A stretch of DNA of 64,000 nucleotides, taken from assembly GCA_020091685.1 (NCBI GenBank), contig CM034609.1, positions 21,711,204 to 21,775,203 of the forward strand, in the 5' to 3' direction. Each line of letters opens with the position of its first letter. Position 1 is the stretch's first letter. The notes under the pieces were generated by a model that worked only from the letters and a program-made list of their open reading frames with translations, was not told the DNA's origin and did not search any database. The position numbers and the translations under genes were made by a program. Source of the stretch: Lutjanus erythropterus (taxonomy: Eukaryota > Chordata > Actinopteri > Lutjaniformes > Lutjanidae). Below, in pieces: positions 13,241 to 26,286 of the stretch.

Positions 13241-13954
13241 CTGGGTTGGTAGAAAATCCAAAATTACGAAAGTCTCTCTTACTTCGCTGTCAAAAATCCC
13301 ACTATGCTCATTATACAACAATAAAAAGTATGAAAAAATGTATGAATCTCAGCAGTTTTTCAAGCAGTCTTTCTTGTAGACATGTCCCTCTCTGCTGTCT
13401 CTCCACCCTCAGTTCAAAGGTTCAGAGGTGAACTTTACTGGCATGACAGATGCCTGTCGTTGCCAAAGCCGTTCCACTGTTGGATCAGCAGTGTGTGCCA
13501 CCACAGAGGAGGCTCTTGTTCATATCCTACAGTACCTCCACAGGTCTGATGTGCTTATGTGGCCACTGTATCCACTTACTATTGACACAGCACACAATAG
13601 CAGTGCGCTGAACCTTGTCTGTCTGTTCTCCTTATTATCTTGGCCTGCTCCTTCTTTTCATTTCATCTGGTTCTTTGTAAATGCCGTGTCCAGCGGTGTG
13701 AAATCTGTTAATCGATCGTGACACTGATTGTGGGCCGCTGTTGTAGGGCGACTGTGCCGACAGGGAGGGAGTGAAAGAAGAGAGCCAGGGGGATAGAAAG
13801 AGAGAGAGAGTGAACTGGTGTGAGGTACAGTGCACGTGAGTGAGTGCACGTGTAAAAGAGAGGGTGAGAGGACGAGTGAAACAGACGAGGAGGAAGAGAT
13901 GAAAGAGAGAGGGAGCACGTGGATGAGAGACAGGAACAGAATAATGGATGGGTG

Positions 13955-13956
<2 letters not shown>

Positions 13957-14005
<49 letters not shown>
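13957..14005 (+). repeat. (GT)n microsatellite
   Basis: About 24 uninterrupted GT units. It adjoins a GA-rich stretch upstream. Confidence 0.95.
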
Positions 14006-14008
<3 letters not shown>

Positions 14009-15617
14009 GGGTGGGAGGGTGAATGAAATATTCCTAATTGCCAGGCTGAAGGTTGCCGGTTGCTGGTTTAACGGCTTGATGACTCTAATGGGCCATTGTG
14101 TGCCATTTAGATATTGTTGTGGTTAAAAAGCTTTGGCAGCCACAGAGGACGCCTGTCACGGCAGCACGCAGAGGAAGAGGGAAGACAGGCCACACACACA
14201 CACATGTGTGTGTGTGTGTGTGTGTAAGAAAGAAACAGAAAGACCAAAGAGACAAGAGTGGCAAATGTGAGAAGGGGAAAGTGCTGCTGTTGCATCTTGA
14301 GTTGTTGAGTTTTTTGTGATTATTTCTTCATTGAGTGTATCCACAGGTGGATGCAAAAGAGTTCACCACATAAATGTATTAAAGGATTTTATTGCATCAA
14401 ACAGCAACAAAAAAGTAAAAACTACAAATAATGATAATGGAAATAATAAACAGATACATATATCTCCCACATCTGCCTCGACAGATCCACCTACACACAT
14501 TCTTCTGTATGTATACAGTCGTACAGGCACCAAAGCGCTCTCTGTACATGTGCTCACTCACACCGTATACTGTACATCTATACATTCAAAGTGTCTGCAG
14601 ACAGAAACAAAATCACCCAGAAGTAACCCTTTTTGCATGCCCACATGCATGCACTCCTGCGTATGCACACATGTGTGCCTACACAACAGAAAGGCCCTGA
14701 ATAAATCACACTTCCACAGTGTGTACAACAGAGTACAGTAGGCGCACTTTAAGTGTTGTTCCCACACATCTTCTCTAGTGTAGACATGTCTACCTTAAGG
14801 TTATCAAAAGTACTATGCTTTTTCTACTTTTTGATACCATGTGATTAAAACAATATAATATCAGTTAATTATAGTATTGAAAGTACCAAAACTACTAATT
14901 AAAATGGTCAGTCAAGACCTCAAAACGTCAGTTTTTCTTGTCCTGCTTGACATTTGGCTTGTAGCAAAACTGCAAACAAACAAACAAACAAACAAAAACA
15001 ATCCTACTATGTACCTGGAACTTTTTTTATGTCTTTTTGCTTAAGTATTAAAAGACATAGCAAGTCTCATTAAAACTGTAGTATTGTGACAACTCTAGTA
15101 TGCATGTACAACACAAAACCTGGAGAAAGAAAAAACGAAATGTTACAGTGGCTGCAGACAAAAAAGAAAAGTAACCATCAGATGTCCTACACCCATCTGT
15201 TGAGTATCACTGCTACCACAATCTGGACATCTGAAGTTACCCTGAAATAGTGATTTTGGACAATATACTAATTTATAAAAATCAGTGGAAGTGTCTCAAG
15301 CGTCGACCAGCAGACTTTCTATGAATAGATTATAGAGAAAAGAGAGGGAACTGATTTCTCAGGATGAGTTACTAGTGTCAATGTATCATCTACATAAAGC
15401 ATCAACTTATGACTGAGAGTCTGTGCTCCAGGAAGGTTTGCCTCCGGTCTGATAGCCGCAGAAAGAGGTTCAAGTGTAATTGCAGATGTAATTGGGCTGT
15501 AAGAGGAGAGAGCACAGCAGTGGGAGAAGAGGCAAAAAAGTGAGAAGGAGCTGAGAAGAGTAGAAAGAATATTTATTCCTGTTCTAAACGTGAAGTTTCA
15601 CTGACATCTGGAACAAA

Positions 15618-15835
15618 GGGAATATGATACTAATCCATAAATCTGGAATACTTTTGACCCCGACTGCTGAGGTAATCTCGTTTCCTCAGCTCAGATTGAT
15701 TTTATACCACATTATTGAAAAACAAGCAGTAGCTTCCCTGACCAATAATACATGTCCACCAAAATTGAAAAAAAAATCCACATTTGTAGATTTTAAAACA
15801 AGCTTTTGATTTAATGTGGCATAAAAACATTGCTC
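15618..15835 (+). pseudogene. Decayed LINE reverse transcriptase fragment (second, different copy)
   Basis: The translation begins MILIHKSG, like the IHKSG segment of LINE reverse transcriptases. Further on it gives FVDFK at 15783-15797, then after a one-base frame change QAFDLMWHKNIALK from 15799. Together these rebuild the FVDFKKAFD-W-H signature around the first catalytic Asp of reverse transcriptase. A region between them reads in a shifted frame as QIDFIPHY, similar to the Q-I-G-F motif. Several frameshifts mark it as a dead fragment of about 220 bp. It belongs to a different LINE type from the one at 8807-9475. Confidence 0.65.
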
Positions 15836-18279
15836 TTAAAAAATAAGAATGATAATAATGGAACACGAGTAACGTAATATCCACATAATTTCCAAGAGGA
15901 GGAAACAGACAGTAACATTACATGGACTCAGCACAGTCTGGACCAATCCAACAGCTAAAAGAAGAACAAACTGGATCTTTCTACTACAAAAACTCAAAGT
16001 AAACTTCAGGGCTATTTATCAATGATCAGACAGTAACAAGTGGCAGATCATCTGAGCTCAGTGAGAGACCAAGAGTTTTACAGTACAGCCAAACAAATAC
16101 ACGTTATTTTAATACAGAAGCCAGGTGATAAAAACTGAAGCCATGATTTGATTTCATGGTGCACACAGTACACGTAGTTTTCCACAGAGCTTCCGCTGCT
16201 TCATTATTGTGACTGCTTCACAATAAAAAAAAAAAAACAATCATTGTTTTGGCAATTGAACGCCTTTATTGTAAAACAGCAGCAGTGGGAAATGTTCGTT
16301 TTGCAGCAGCAGAGCTAAATCCAGTTTTTATAAGGCTGCAGGAGAGTGAACAGTAAACAGCGAGGCTGATATCAATGAGATAAAATTATAAACAGTAACA
16401 CTGGATTACATGCTGCATGGTTTGCTGTGAATCTGTTTTCATAAAGGGAATTTGATCTGGTGTGGGAATGATGGACTCCACCACTAACAATGAAAACTAA
16501 TATAGCGGTTGACAGAATGTTTATACTGCAAGTGGCTGTTGAACTGAAATTGATTTCATGAAAAGGATTTTAACTTTAATTATGGTTATTTCAGTAAAAC
16601 TAAATTTAATTTGAAAAAAGAAGGATAAAAGGATGGAAGGATGCATGGGAAGTAAATGAATCCTGGGATCAGGAGTGATACTGTCTGCAGTATTTATAAG
16701 TCCAGCGGCACGTTTTGACTCCATCTGTCCTAAAGCTAAACAAACTCTTAACATCTCTGGTACATGCAACTCTGGCCCCCCGCTCTCGTCTTTTTTAAAG
16801 CTTCACTGGCTCCATTTTATTTTAATGAGGCAAACACACACACGGGTGCGTGTGTGCGTGCTTGTGCACAGACGGACACAGGTAACCACAAGTGCACACC
16901 AAGAAAGGCTCTGACGGTGACATAATGAGGGAGTGTCTGTACGCGTTAGCATCTTAAGAGACTGTGAAAAGGAGGGAGGGCGGCGTGCGGCGGAGAGGAG
17001 GGTTTTAAGTGCTTGTGCACGGCTTTACGCAGCAAAAACAGGGTTAGTTAGTCAGGGAGGGAAGACTAGCACGAGTGAGGTAGGAGAAGAGGAGCATACA
17101 GATTGGCTTATTGTCTTAGCCCGTCTTCTAACATGTTCTGTTGTGGAGACAACCCCCCGCCACTGTCACGCCAATAAAGCAGATTTGAATTTTAATTTTC
17201 ATCACAGTGAATGAAAGGAGTCCTCAGTGGGGGAGCGTTGCAAGTGAGGGATGGGCTTGTAAAGACAGAGACGGGGTGGTCTGCGTGAATCACAGATGAG
17301 AGAGGGAACGCATAAACCTTTCTCAGTTTTCTCTTTAGCGCAAGCCTCCCAGTAATTTCTTCCTCTCATCATTCCAGTGATATGGAGCATTTGTTACATC
17401 TGTCATCGAGCCGCCGCGGCGCCGACCTCTGCACCCCTGCTTCCTGAGGTGTTGGAGAATGAGGACTTGAGGCTTATTCTGCAGTTGCACTTGTTAAGTC
17501 ACTGTAGATGAGAGCACCGGCTAAATGCCTGAAATGTAAATGCAAAATTCAGGGGATGGGGAGAGAGCAGTGGAGATAAAAGAGGAGGGAGATAGAGAGG
17601 GTAGTCTTTGCTTTGGGAGGGATGGGATTGGAGAGGCGAGGAGGAGGAGAAGGAGGGAGAACGGAGATAGAGAGGGTGGTCTCGCCACTGACAGTGACTG
17701 AGAGCAAGCCTTTATCGTGTTGCCAGGAAAAGAACACAGAAGCACATATCAACTGTACTCTCACGCTATTTCCCTTTACTCTGCTCGCCTCTGGCTCCTC
17801 ACCCCTCCCTCTTTCTCTTCCCTATGAAGTTCGGGTGGTTTCATATGTTTCTATAGGCTGGAGACAGCTTTAAGGGTAAATGTCTACCTTGTCCCTCGCC
17901 CTGTTGTCGTAGACTATATCGATGAATTGTACAAAAACTGTAAAGTTGGGGGTGAGGTGAGGTGACGAAACCCTAATAGTCGATTCACATGAGATGGGAA
18001 TGTGTGTGTTTGTGTGTGTGTGTGTGTGTGAGGGAATTCAGTTTTCATGGTGTGAAGTGGCGAGAAACAGCCCCGGCATGATGATGGCTCTGGGCCTACA
18101 ACTGACAGCGCAGCCCAGGTGCACCCTGGGATGCATGATAGATGGAGAGAGGGAAGGAGGAGCAGAGCAACAGAAGGAGACAGCAGAGAGACTTAAAGGC
18201 ATAATATGCAACATTTTCCGTAAACAGTGCGTAGACTGTTTCCGTGTAAAGCCTCACCTTTTCTCTGGTCGAGAAAAGT

Positions 18280-18705
18280 TTTTAGTTTTGTTAAGTCTCT
18301 TGTCTTGTTGTGTCTAATATGTTGTTTTTTGTCTTGTTAATGTCATTTTCTTCTCGTTGCATTGTTTTTTATCTTGTTGTGTTGTTACATCTTTTTCTTC
18401 TTGTTACATCTTTTCCCTCATGGTCCATCTTTTTTGTTTTGTTGTGTCTTTTACATTGTTTTTTCTCTCATTACATCTTTTCCCTCTTGATACGTCTTTT
18501 TTGTTTTGGTACGTCTTTTACATTGTTTTTTTGTCTTATTACATGTTACTCTTTTTCATCTTATTAAATCTTTAACGTCATTTTTCATCTTGTTGCATCT
18601 TTTTTGTTTTGGTACCTGTTTTACGTTATTTTTCATTTTGTTACGACTCTTATGTAGTTTTTCATCTTGTTACATCTTTTTCATCTTGTGTCATTTTGTC
18701 CGTAA
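18280..18705 (+). repeat. Degenerate T-rich minisatellite
   Basis: Words such as TTACATCTTTTTC, TCTTGTTGTGTC and TTTTTTGTTTTGGTACG recur through about 425 bp. A higher-order unit of roughly 70-100 bp (TTTTTGTTTTG-TACGTCTTTTACATTGTTTTT) recurs near 18430, 18500 and 18600. The open frames in it are a by-product of the composition. Confidence 0.7.
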
Positions 18706-18734
18706 TTTTGTGTTAAAATGTGGGGAGTAAAGGT

Positions 18735-18853
18735 AATAAATAAATAAAATACAATAATAAAGTAAAGTATAGATGCCTGAAAAATCTACTTAAGTACAGT
18801 AACAAAGTATGTGTACTTTCTGGATGTAAGTATGTGTTACTTCCAAGCTCTAT
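18735..18853 (-). repeat. Fragment of AAGTAC-rich dispersed repeat
   Basis: AATAAAGTAAAGTATAGATG and CTACTTAAGTACAGTAACAA, then GTGTACTTTCTGGATGTAAG, belong to the same family as 9776-9835. Confidence 0.45.
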
Positions 18854-20424
18854 CTTCTTGGTGTGTTTGCAAACAGGCAAGAAGGAAAGAAAAAGTTAGA
18901 GAGGCTATCAAAGCATGGGGAGGAGGAAAGAGGAAAGACGGTGAGCAGGAGGGAAGAAGGGAGTGAAGCAGGGAGACGGGGGGGATAATGGGGAGAGCTG
19001 GAGAGCTGAGAGTTGAGGGCGAGCCGGAGCAGGAGATTGAAATCAGCAGATATGACAGGAGTGGAGGAGATAGCAGAGGACAGACGGCGGGAGTGGAGGG
19101 GGAATAAATGGATTAATAACATCCCTCATCTGGACCTTACTGCCCCCCACCAGCCCACCCCCTCCATTCTTGCCACTTCTCTCTGTCTCCCTGCCCTTGC
19201 GCTCAACTCGCCATCACCCCGCCGCCCCCCCTGCTTGGAGCAAAGGACAGGAAAAAAAGATGTCTGTCTACAGAAGCGTGCTCACCTCCCTGACTCCCTA
19301 AACCACTTTACAGCCGCCTTGGGACACTCCGTGGTCCTCCTGAACCGCAGCGTCTTCACTGTCCCCACGTCTACTCCCAACTCAGTGACTTATCCTCCCT
19401 CTGTACTGGGGGAAACTTAAAAACTCTCTTTGTGAGAGCTGCTTATAGTTGAAAAGAGGACAACTGAAAAGCAGCAAAAGACCCAAAATAAAACAATATA
19501 TTAAAACTGGCAGACAGAGGAAAGAGAAAAACAATCTCTTAAATCTTTGCTTGAGTCAGACAGGTTTTACACTAAATGGCTGATACTTCTCTACTTCATT
19601 GAAACCCATCCTGCACCTGTTACTTCATTTTATCATGTAAAATGTTTTAATGGTTGACAAGGTCGGACAGTTTGGAGAGGCGGTGACTCACATTGTCCTC
19701 TGAACATTTACAGAGTTCTCCAGTTGAATTCTCGGGTGTTTACAGGCTTCAGACTTGTAGAAAAAAAACTGAGCGTGTGATTTCTAACATGTATGAGCCT
19801 GTCTAGTTTTTGGCTGTGCGAGATATGTGGGAGTCAAAGTAACTGATCACTTGATTCTCACATGGCAGCTTACAAAGATAATGGTGGCAGATTTACTGGA
19901 AATTCTTTGTAATTTTTCAACAATAGGTCATTGATTTTTTACAGTAATTAGCTATAATTAGCTATTATGACAGCTAGCTGGAAGATTTCATCAGCTGCAC
20001 TGGACTAGCTAATTAAGCTAATGTTAGCTTCATGAGTCATTTGAAAACTTTGTCTGTTTCCTGCTGATTCATTTCGAAAAAGTTCTGCAACTGTCTTAAA
20101 TATTATGTTAAATATGCACGCATTTGATGGCTGTTGGATGTCCTCTAGTTATTTATCCATTTTTCCATCTTGAAAAGAGTGGTTGTTGTTGGCAGTCCCA
20201 AACTGCCTTGGGTTGAGTCCGTCAACCAATCAGAGGCTGTGTTCCTGACTTGTGTATGACAATAAAATTTATGTGATCGTGACGTGAGAAGAAAATTTGT
20301 GGTGCTAATCAGTGTGAGCTCAACCCTGCAGTAAGCATCACATGACGGTAATGCGGTTATCATCACAGTCCTACCTGAGAGCACATCTGGGTGAGAGATT
20401 AACTCAGTTCAGAGAGACAAAAAG

Positions 20425-20582
20425 AGAAATATTTAAAAAGTAGCTAATGCTCCGAGTAGTTTTTGAGCATTATACTTTGTACTTTTACTTAGGTATTTTT
20501 TAAAACCAGTAGTTTCTTGAGTAATTTTCCGATAAGTGTACATTCACTTGAGTGCAGATTTCAGTACTCCTTCCACCACTGT
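20425..20582 (+). repeat. Fragment of AAGTAC-rich dispersed repeat
   Basis: TATACTTTGTACTTTTACTT, then TTGAGTAATTTTCCGATAAG and the terminus AGTACTCCTTCCACCACTG, match the same family in the opposite sense to 13120-13240. Confidence 0.55.
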
Positions 20583-21811
20583 CCTTATTTCTGCAGAAAA
20601 TAAGTTTAAGGCACGTACCTTAATGTCCACACAGTTGGACTCACAGGTGGAGGACCTTTGTTGCACGTCCCCTCCTCTGTATTCCTACATTTCTTGTGCT
20701 TTTCTGCATCAATTCATGTGATCTTTATTTGTAATGGAAAACACAAAATTCAGGTGTCAGGTGACAATTCAAAGTAATATAATGCAGTAAGTCTCAGGCA
20801 GTCAAGTAGTTCATCAAAAAATAAAAGTCCTCTGCTCCTCTCGCGTTTGAGACAAACAAATGCATCTGTCCCCTCCACCCCCTGAAATCTGCGTCTATGG
20901 CTGGTCACACATTTGCACGTCCAGTTAGAGCAAATAAACACACATTTCATAGCCAGTCTTTGTGACTGCTTATCTATAATATTCTACAAAATTCAGTCAT
21001 ACATGGGAAACGTATGAAAATTTCATATCATGATTATCGTGACAAAATTGGTGTGAAATGGTATCATGTCATTTGCAATGTCAGTGTTTTCAGTGATGCA
21101 AAAATAAACCCATGTTGCTGCTGCGTTTTGCGTCTTTGTTTGATGCTGGACAGAATTTATCATGAGTTCTTCAGAGCGTGGTAATCAAACGCCACACCAA
21201 TTTGAAACCGTAATATTAAGTGTCAGGAATTTTATTGTGGTTCATAATGTAATTGGTAATCATTTCATCCCTATTCCAGGGACAAATACACACAGATAAA
21301 AGCCAGACTACGTCCATAGCCTACATTTTGTAGACTCACTCTTCCCTCCAGCCACCCTATTTAGCCTCCTTAGCCTAACTCTGGTAGACACAGACACACA
21401 CAGAGAGAAAGAACTATTACCGTTCTACAAGGACCAGGGGACAAACAAGAGCAGCAGCAGGAAAAGCATCAGACTGCAGAGGCCCCTCGGTGGGTCGTCT
21501 GCTAAACTTAGAGCAGAAATGGGCCAGAGAGAAACGGTCTGTGCATTCGTGTGTCTGTGCCTGTGTCTGAGTGTTAAGTGGTATTAACTTCCTTTCAGAC
21601 GCTGTCTGATTATGTCAGTAGATGTCAAACAAAACACCCTCTCCAGCGTTGTGTCTCTCACCAAGTTTAATCTGTTTCTTCCACTTTGTTTGTGGATTTT
21701 TTATTTCTTTCTTTCTGTCTAATTTTTTTTCTTTCTTTTCCCCCTGGAAGGGCGCGGTTTGCTGTGCTGGGGTAGCCACATTGCAATCAAAATCATGTTG
21801 AAGCAAAACTA

Positions 21812-21985
21812 GTCAAACATTTTAATGAAGACCTGTGCTTTTTTTTAATTAAGGTTCAAAAAGTACTTAAAATAAGGTCACTGTTAATTAGATGATGGCC
21901 TGACAAATGTGCAAGCTAATTAAGCTTGTATGTGTTTGATTAAAGATAAGTAGGCTTCCATGATAAGAAATGTGATGATGAGGCA
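21812..21985. other. AT-rich candidate conserved non-coding element
   Basis: Unique sequence with TTTTTTAATTAAGGTTCAAA, CTGTTAATTAGATGATGGCC and GCAAGCTAATTAAGCTTGTA, which include palindromic TAATTA cores. It is bounded by GA-rich low-complexity sequence. It is judged by composition only. Confidence 0.3.
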
Positions 21986-22209
21986 CGAGAAAAGCGAAGT
22001 AGAGGGAAAAAGAGATGCACAGAGTGAGGGGAGCTTTAATTGAGGTAGAGATGATAAGTGTGCGTGTGTGTGTGAAGCGACAGAGAGCGAATGAGGGACG
22101 GAGAGGAACGAAGGGGGAGCAGAGAGGAGGGCTTGTCATCAATACGCAATTTCAGTGCACATTGGCGATGGCGGCTTGTGCGCACAGGCTTTATCAGAAA
22201 GGAACACGC

Positions 22210-22210
<1 letters not shown>

Positions 22211-22249
<39 letters not shown>

Positions 22250-22270
22250 CCCTGCATCCATAACTACTAA

Positions 22271-22297
<27 letters not shown>
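22211..22297 (+). repeat. Paired (GT)n microsatellites
   Basis: Two GT runs at 22211-22248 and 22271-22297 are separated by a short unique spacer. Confidence 0.95.
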
Positions 22298-22302
<5 letters not shown>

Positions 22303-24228
22303 CTGTGGCTGTGGTGAGTTTATATCTCCAGCCCACTGTCTTTTAAATTCACTATATTCAAGTGAAGGCCAGCTGTTCCCCCTTTCCTCCTGCCTCCCAC
22401 TCCAGCTTTCTTTTTTCTCATCCCTCCATCTTCTCTCTCTCTCTGTCTTTCTCTCTCTGGCTGGCTTCTCTTTCTATCAGGCAGTGCAGCAGCAGTCAAT
22501 AGCAACCCCCCCCCCCCCCCTCGCTCAAGTTCAAAGGAGCCTTTATAGGAAGGATAGAAATATGCATTGCCAAAAACCTCCCAGCAACAGACACCATCAT
22601 CTCTCTCTGGCTTGCTCTACCTTTCTATCTCAGTCTTTGTCTTGCTCACACACTCACACTGTTTCTTTCTGTCATTGCCTCCTCGCTACTTCCTCTCAAA
22701 GAAAAAAAAAAAACCTGTGTGGTATATGGTGCACTTAAGGTTTATTAAAAATGTTTAGAAATGAATGTTTTTGCTAAGGGAATGGCAGCCTAGTAGTTTT
22801 CTAAGGGCTAATTAGAATGTAAGCCCCCTTCCTCATTCTCCCACGTTATTTGTGGTGTTTTTTGTATTTTATATCAGTATTTCAGCAGAAGTAATCACAC
22901 ATCATATAAGGTATAATCCACTTGGATCCGAGCAGTTGTCTTAAAATAACATATGACACAGAGGCTGAGGGATTTGCCTCCTGTTTTATGTGTATTAGTA
23001 TTTATTAGAGGTCTTCATAGGTCTCAAAAGTTGTACAATGGATACGATATGTTGATATTTTCCAACTCGGCCATGGATTATCAATATCTGCACTGATCCA
23101 ATCCGATCCAGTGCTGCTGTCTGGGCCTGGTATAGACGTAAGGCATGCATCAGGTGCTGGGCTGCATTCCAACCTACATTATACAACGCAACGTGTTTGC
23201 CTCATGTTTTCTAAAAATGTTTCAGATTTCTATAATACGATACAGCTGGAGTGAAGAAAAATACGAGCCACCTCACTCATGGTGCAACAGTAAACCAACG
23301 CAAAACATAAGCCACTGTAAACCACCATGGTCTGAAAAAAACACATTACAAACACTGACAAACAAAAAATTTTACATTTTGGAACATAAAATAACAAATG
23401 TGATATAAATTGAACAAATTACTGATTATCTGGGTTTGACCGTTGTTGGTAGGCTTCCAAATTTTGTGCAGTTTTCTTAACCGATAGTTGAATATGCAAA
23501 AAGTTTCTCTTGTTTTTTTCCTCTAATTTTTCTCTCATTTTAAGTTTAAGTTATCTTATTCAACAAATGGCTCTGCCAGACAAAACCTTGTCAGATTTGG
23601 TGCAATATTTGTCATTTCTTGAGTATCGGTTGATTATCGATTAATACGTTTTTAATTGGTTAAATTCTTAAAGGCAATTAAACATTTAATCATGAATCAT
23701 TACCATCCCTAGCTGTACACAACCCAACAAAAGATATAACATATTTCTAGTGTTTTTAGACATTTTAATGTAGGAATGTTACACATTATAGCTTTAAGAT
23801 GTGATATGATGGAAGTTGTAGTGTTGAAGGAATGTTATGTGGTTCCTCCTTGCATGACAGACGCTAAGCGATCATTGAAAATAGCAACTTTGCTGTTCAT
23901 TTCAGACATTTCAAAAATCCTCACACAGACATACTCAAGTTACATGCACATCAGGATGTATCATCAATAAACAAGCAGGCATGGGATCAAAAAGAGCAGC
24001 TATATAACAATAATTTACAAAGAACTATTGTTACAGCATGGAAACTAACTAATTCAAAACAGAATTTATTTATATACTTCAGAGACAAATTTGTAGAAAT
24101 AATTGAAAGTCCTATTTGCATCTCCCATAAACCACAATAAAATACAATTTAGCCATCTGAGCAAGATAAAAAAAATAAATAAATAACGAATTTAATATCT
24201 GTGAATCAAATTCAAAAAACACATTATG

Positions 24229-24268
24229 GTTTGTTTGTTTGTTTGTTTGTTTGTTTGTTTGTTTTTTT
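24229..24268 (+). repeat. (TTTG)n microsatellite
   Basis: Nine or so TTTG units end in a T run. Confidence 0.93.
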
Positions 24269-24569
24269 ACATAGGTTTTAATATTAGACTGAAGTTGTAC
24301 CCAGTCCAACTCAAGTTCCGATGGACCCATGAGGACTTTTTGTATTTATTCATCTGCAAAATAAGTTGTATCCAAGCGATAACATCTGGAAGTGAGAAGT
24401 TGTTAAAAACCAAGACAGCAAAAAAAAAAACCTCTTTTAAACTTCAAATTTCATCAGTACAAACTAATCACGCAGTAAATATTCACATCTGAATGCTCAA
24501 ATACAACAAATATCTAAGTGATGATTGAAATAAACTTTCATAAACACATTACATAGTTACTTAATGGAA

Positions 24570-24752
24570 CAGTTCAGTTGGAGATATCAGCCGTAGAGAC
24601 GTCTGCCTTCCCTCCAATATAATGGAACTAGATGGTACCTGGTTTCTTAAAAAAAAAAAAAAAAAAGAAAAAGAAAAGAAAAATTCAACAGCAATGTCTC
24701 TTTTCAGAAATCATGACCTGGTTACTCAAGATAATCCACAGACCCTGTTGTT
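24570..24752 (+). mobile_element. Half copy of the long inverted-repeat element
   Basis: The sequence contains GGAGATATCAGCCGTAGAGA, then ATAATGGAACTAGATGGTAC, CAGCAATGTCTCTTTTCAGA and GTTACTCAAGATAATCCACA. These match the left half of 33416-34081 and the reverse complement of 62258-62535. A poly-A/AAAG tract is inserted near 24649-24683. Confidence 0.7.
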
Positions 24753-24860
24753 GCTTGTTGCTGATTATCAAATCAGTAAGTCACGGTTTCCCGGTCTAGA
24801 CATGAGGATGTTCACATCAACGGGGCAGTGTCTGCAGCATTTCACCAATTGCAGCGTCGA

Positions 24861-24901
24861 CAATAACAATAACAATAACAACAATAATAATAATAATAAT
24901 T
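24861..24901 (+). repeat. (AAC)/(AAT)n microsatellite
   Basis: CAATAA units grade into AAT units. Confidence 0.9.
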
Positions 24902-26242
24902 ACATATTTATTCTATCATGCACATACATATATAACATACAACGTTAATCACACATTAAAAAGCAGTTCAATGCATAAATTAATAGTTTAAAGTTAAGAG
25001 GAACAATATGATTTTTTGATTTTGGTGTGAACTGTCCCTTTAATGAAAGTATTGTTTTTTTGGTTAAGGGAATACAGTCTTTAATCTTGGCATTATTTTT
25101 GTCCATGTGGGAAAACGTGTATCTTTGCTTTACCAGTGAGCCAAAGCTTAGCACCAGCTGACATGAGCAGTGTGTGTCTGACAGTAATGTATTCTCTGGT
25201 GTTATTGTATAGTTTGATGTAAACGACTGGCTCTGTCAGCTGTCAGTTACACTGAAAACACAGAGGAAACATGGCTTCTGCAGCTCCGACAATGGCTCAG
25301 TGTGTTTCATTAAACTGCAGTGTTGCCTGTGGTTACATTTGAACTCAGCATGTGCAGAATATAAGTGCAAATGTGTGAGAAGTGTGTTATTTTAAGTGAT
25401 CACGTTACAATACACTTAACAGTGCAGCAGTGTGTTGTTTTATTGTGTCTGTGTGTGTGTGGAGTGTGTGTGTGTGTGTGTGTCTTTAGCACCACCCTAG
25501 TATTAGTCTGTGATTGCAGTGTTGATTTGTCATTTTGTGTTCGGTGTTGTGTGTGCCTTTCTGTTTGAGGGTGTGTTTTGAATGCAGCTGTGTGCGCGCT
25601 TACAAATGAATGTGTGTGCGTGTGAGTGTGAGGATGTCAGTGTCTGTGTTTAAAGCCATTCAAATATGTGTGTAGGTGTGTGTGTGTGTGTGTGCGTGTG
25701 CATATTCCAGAGCAAGATTGGAAGTGGGTCTATTTCTTTTGCAGTCACTGATGTGCCCCTGTGTGTGTAATTGAAATACCTGAGTTATTGACTCTCTCTC
25801 CCCTCCAAGTCAAATAACTGTTCCAGGAGTGTGTGAGTGCACTCATTTGGAGGCTCTGGGGCAGAGCAGGCAACCAAGGCCTGTCAACCATGGACTACGC
25901 ACACGTACACACAGAAACACACACATATGTAACACAGAGGTGTATTAAGACCAAACCTACACAAATACAGACATGCAGGCAGAATTAGAGGCACAAACAT
26001 GCATGTATGCATTGATACAGACATACAGACTACACAAACTGGCACACACACACACTCTGAATAGCACACAGACACTGATATGTCTCTATCCTCCACACAC
26101 ACACACACACACATGCTTCCCGTAGAGGAGGGCACACATGTGTCCCGTCTCTCTGTCTTCCTCTCTCTGACAGCAGCAGTCCTCTGTGGCTGAACAACTC
26201 AGGCTTAGCCTCCTCCTGCCTAAATGGCTGGCTGACTGGCTG

Positions 26243-26276
<34 letters not shown>

Positions 26277-26286
26277 ACACACACAT
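26243..26286 (+). repeat. (CA)n microsatellite
   Basis: CA repeats with one GA interruption. A shorter CA run lies at about 26095-26113. Confidence 0.93.

Noticed and set aside
18310-18567. Hydrophobic 85-codon open frame that could be mistaken for a membrane protein.
   Set aside because: It lies wholly in the T-rich minisatellite, where TTT/CTT/GTT codons give Phe/Leu/Val runs.
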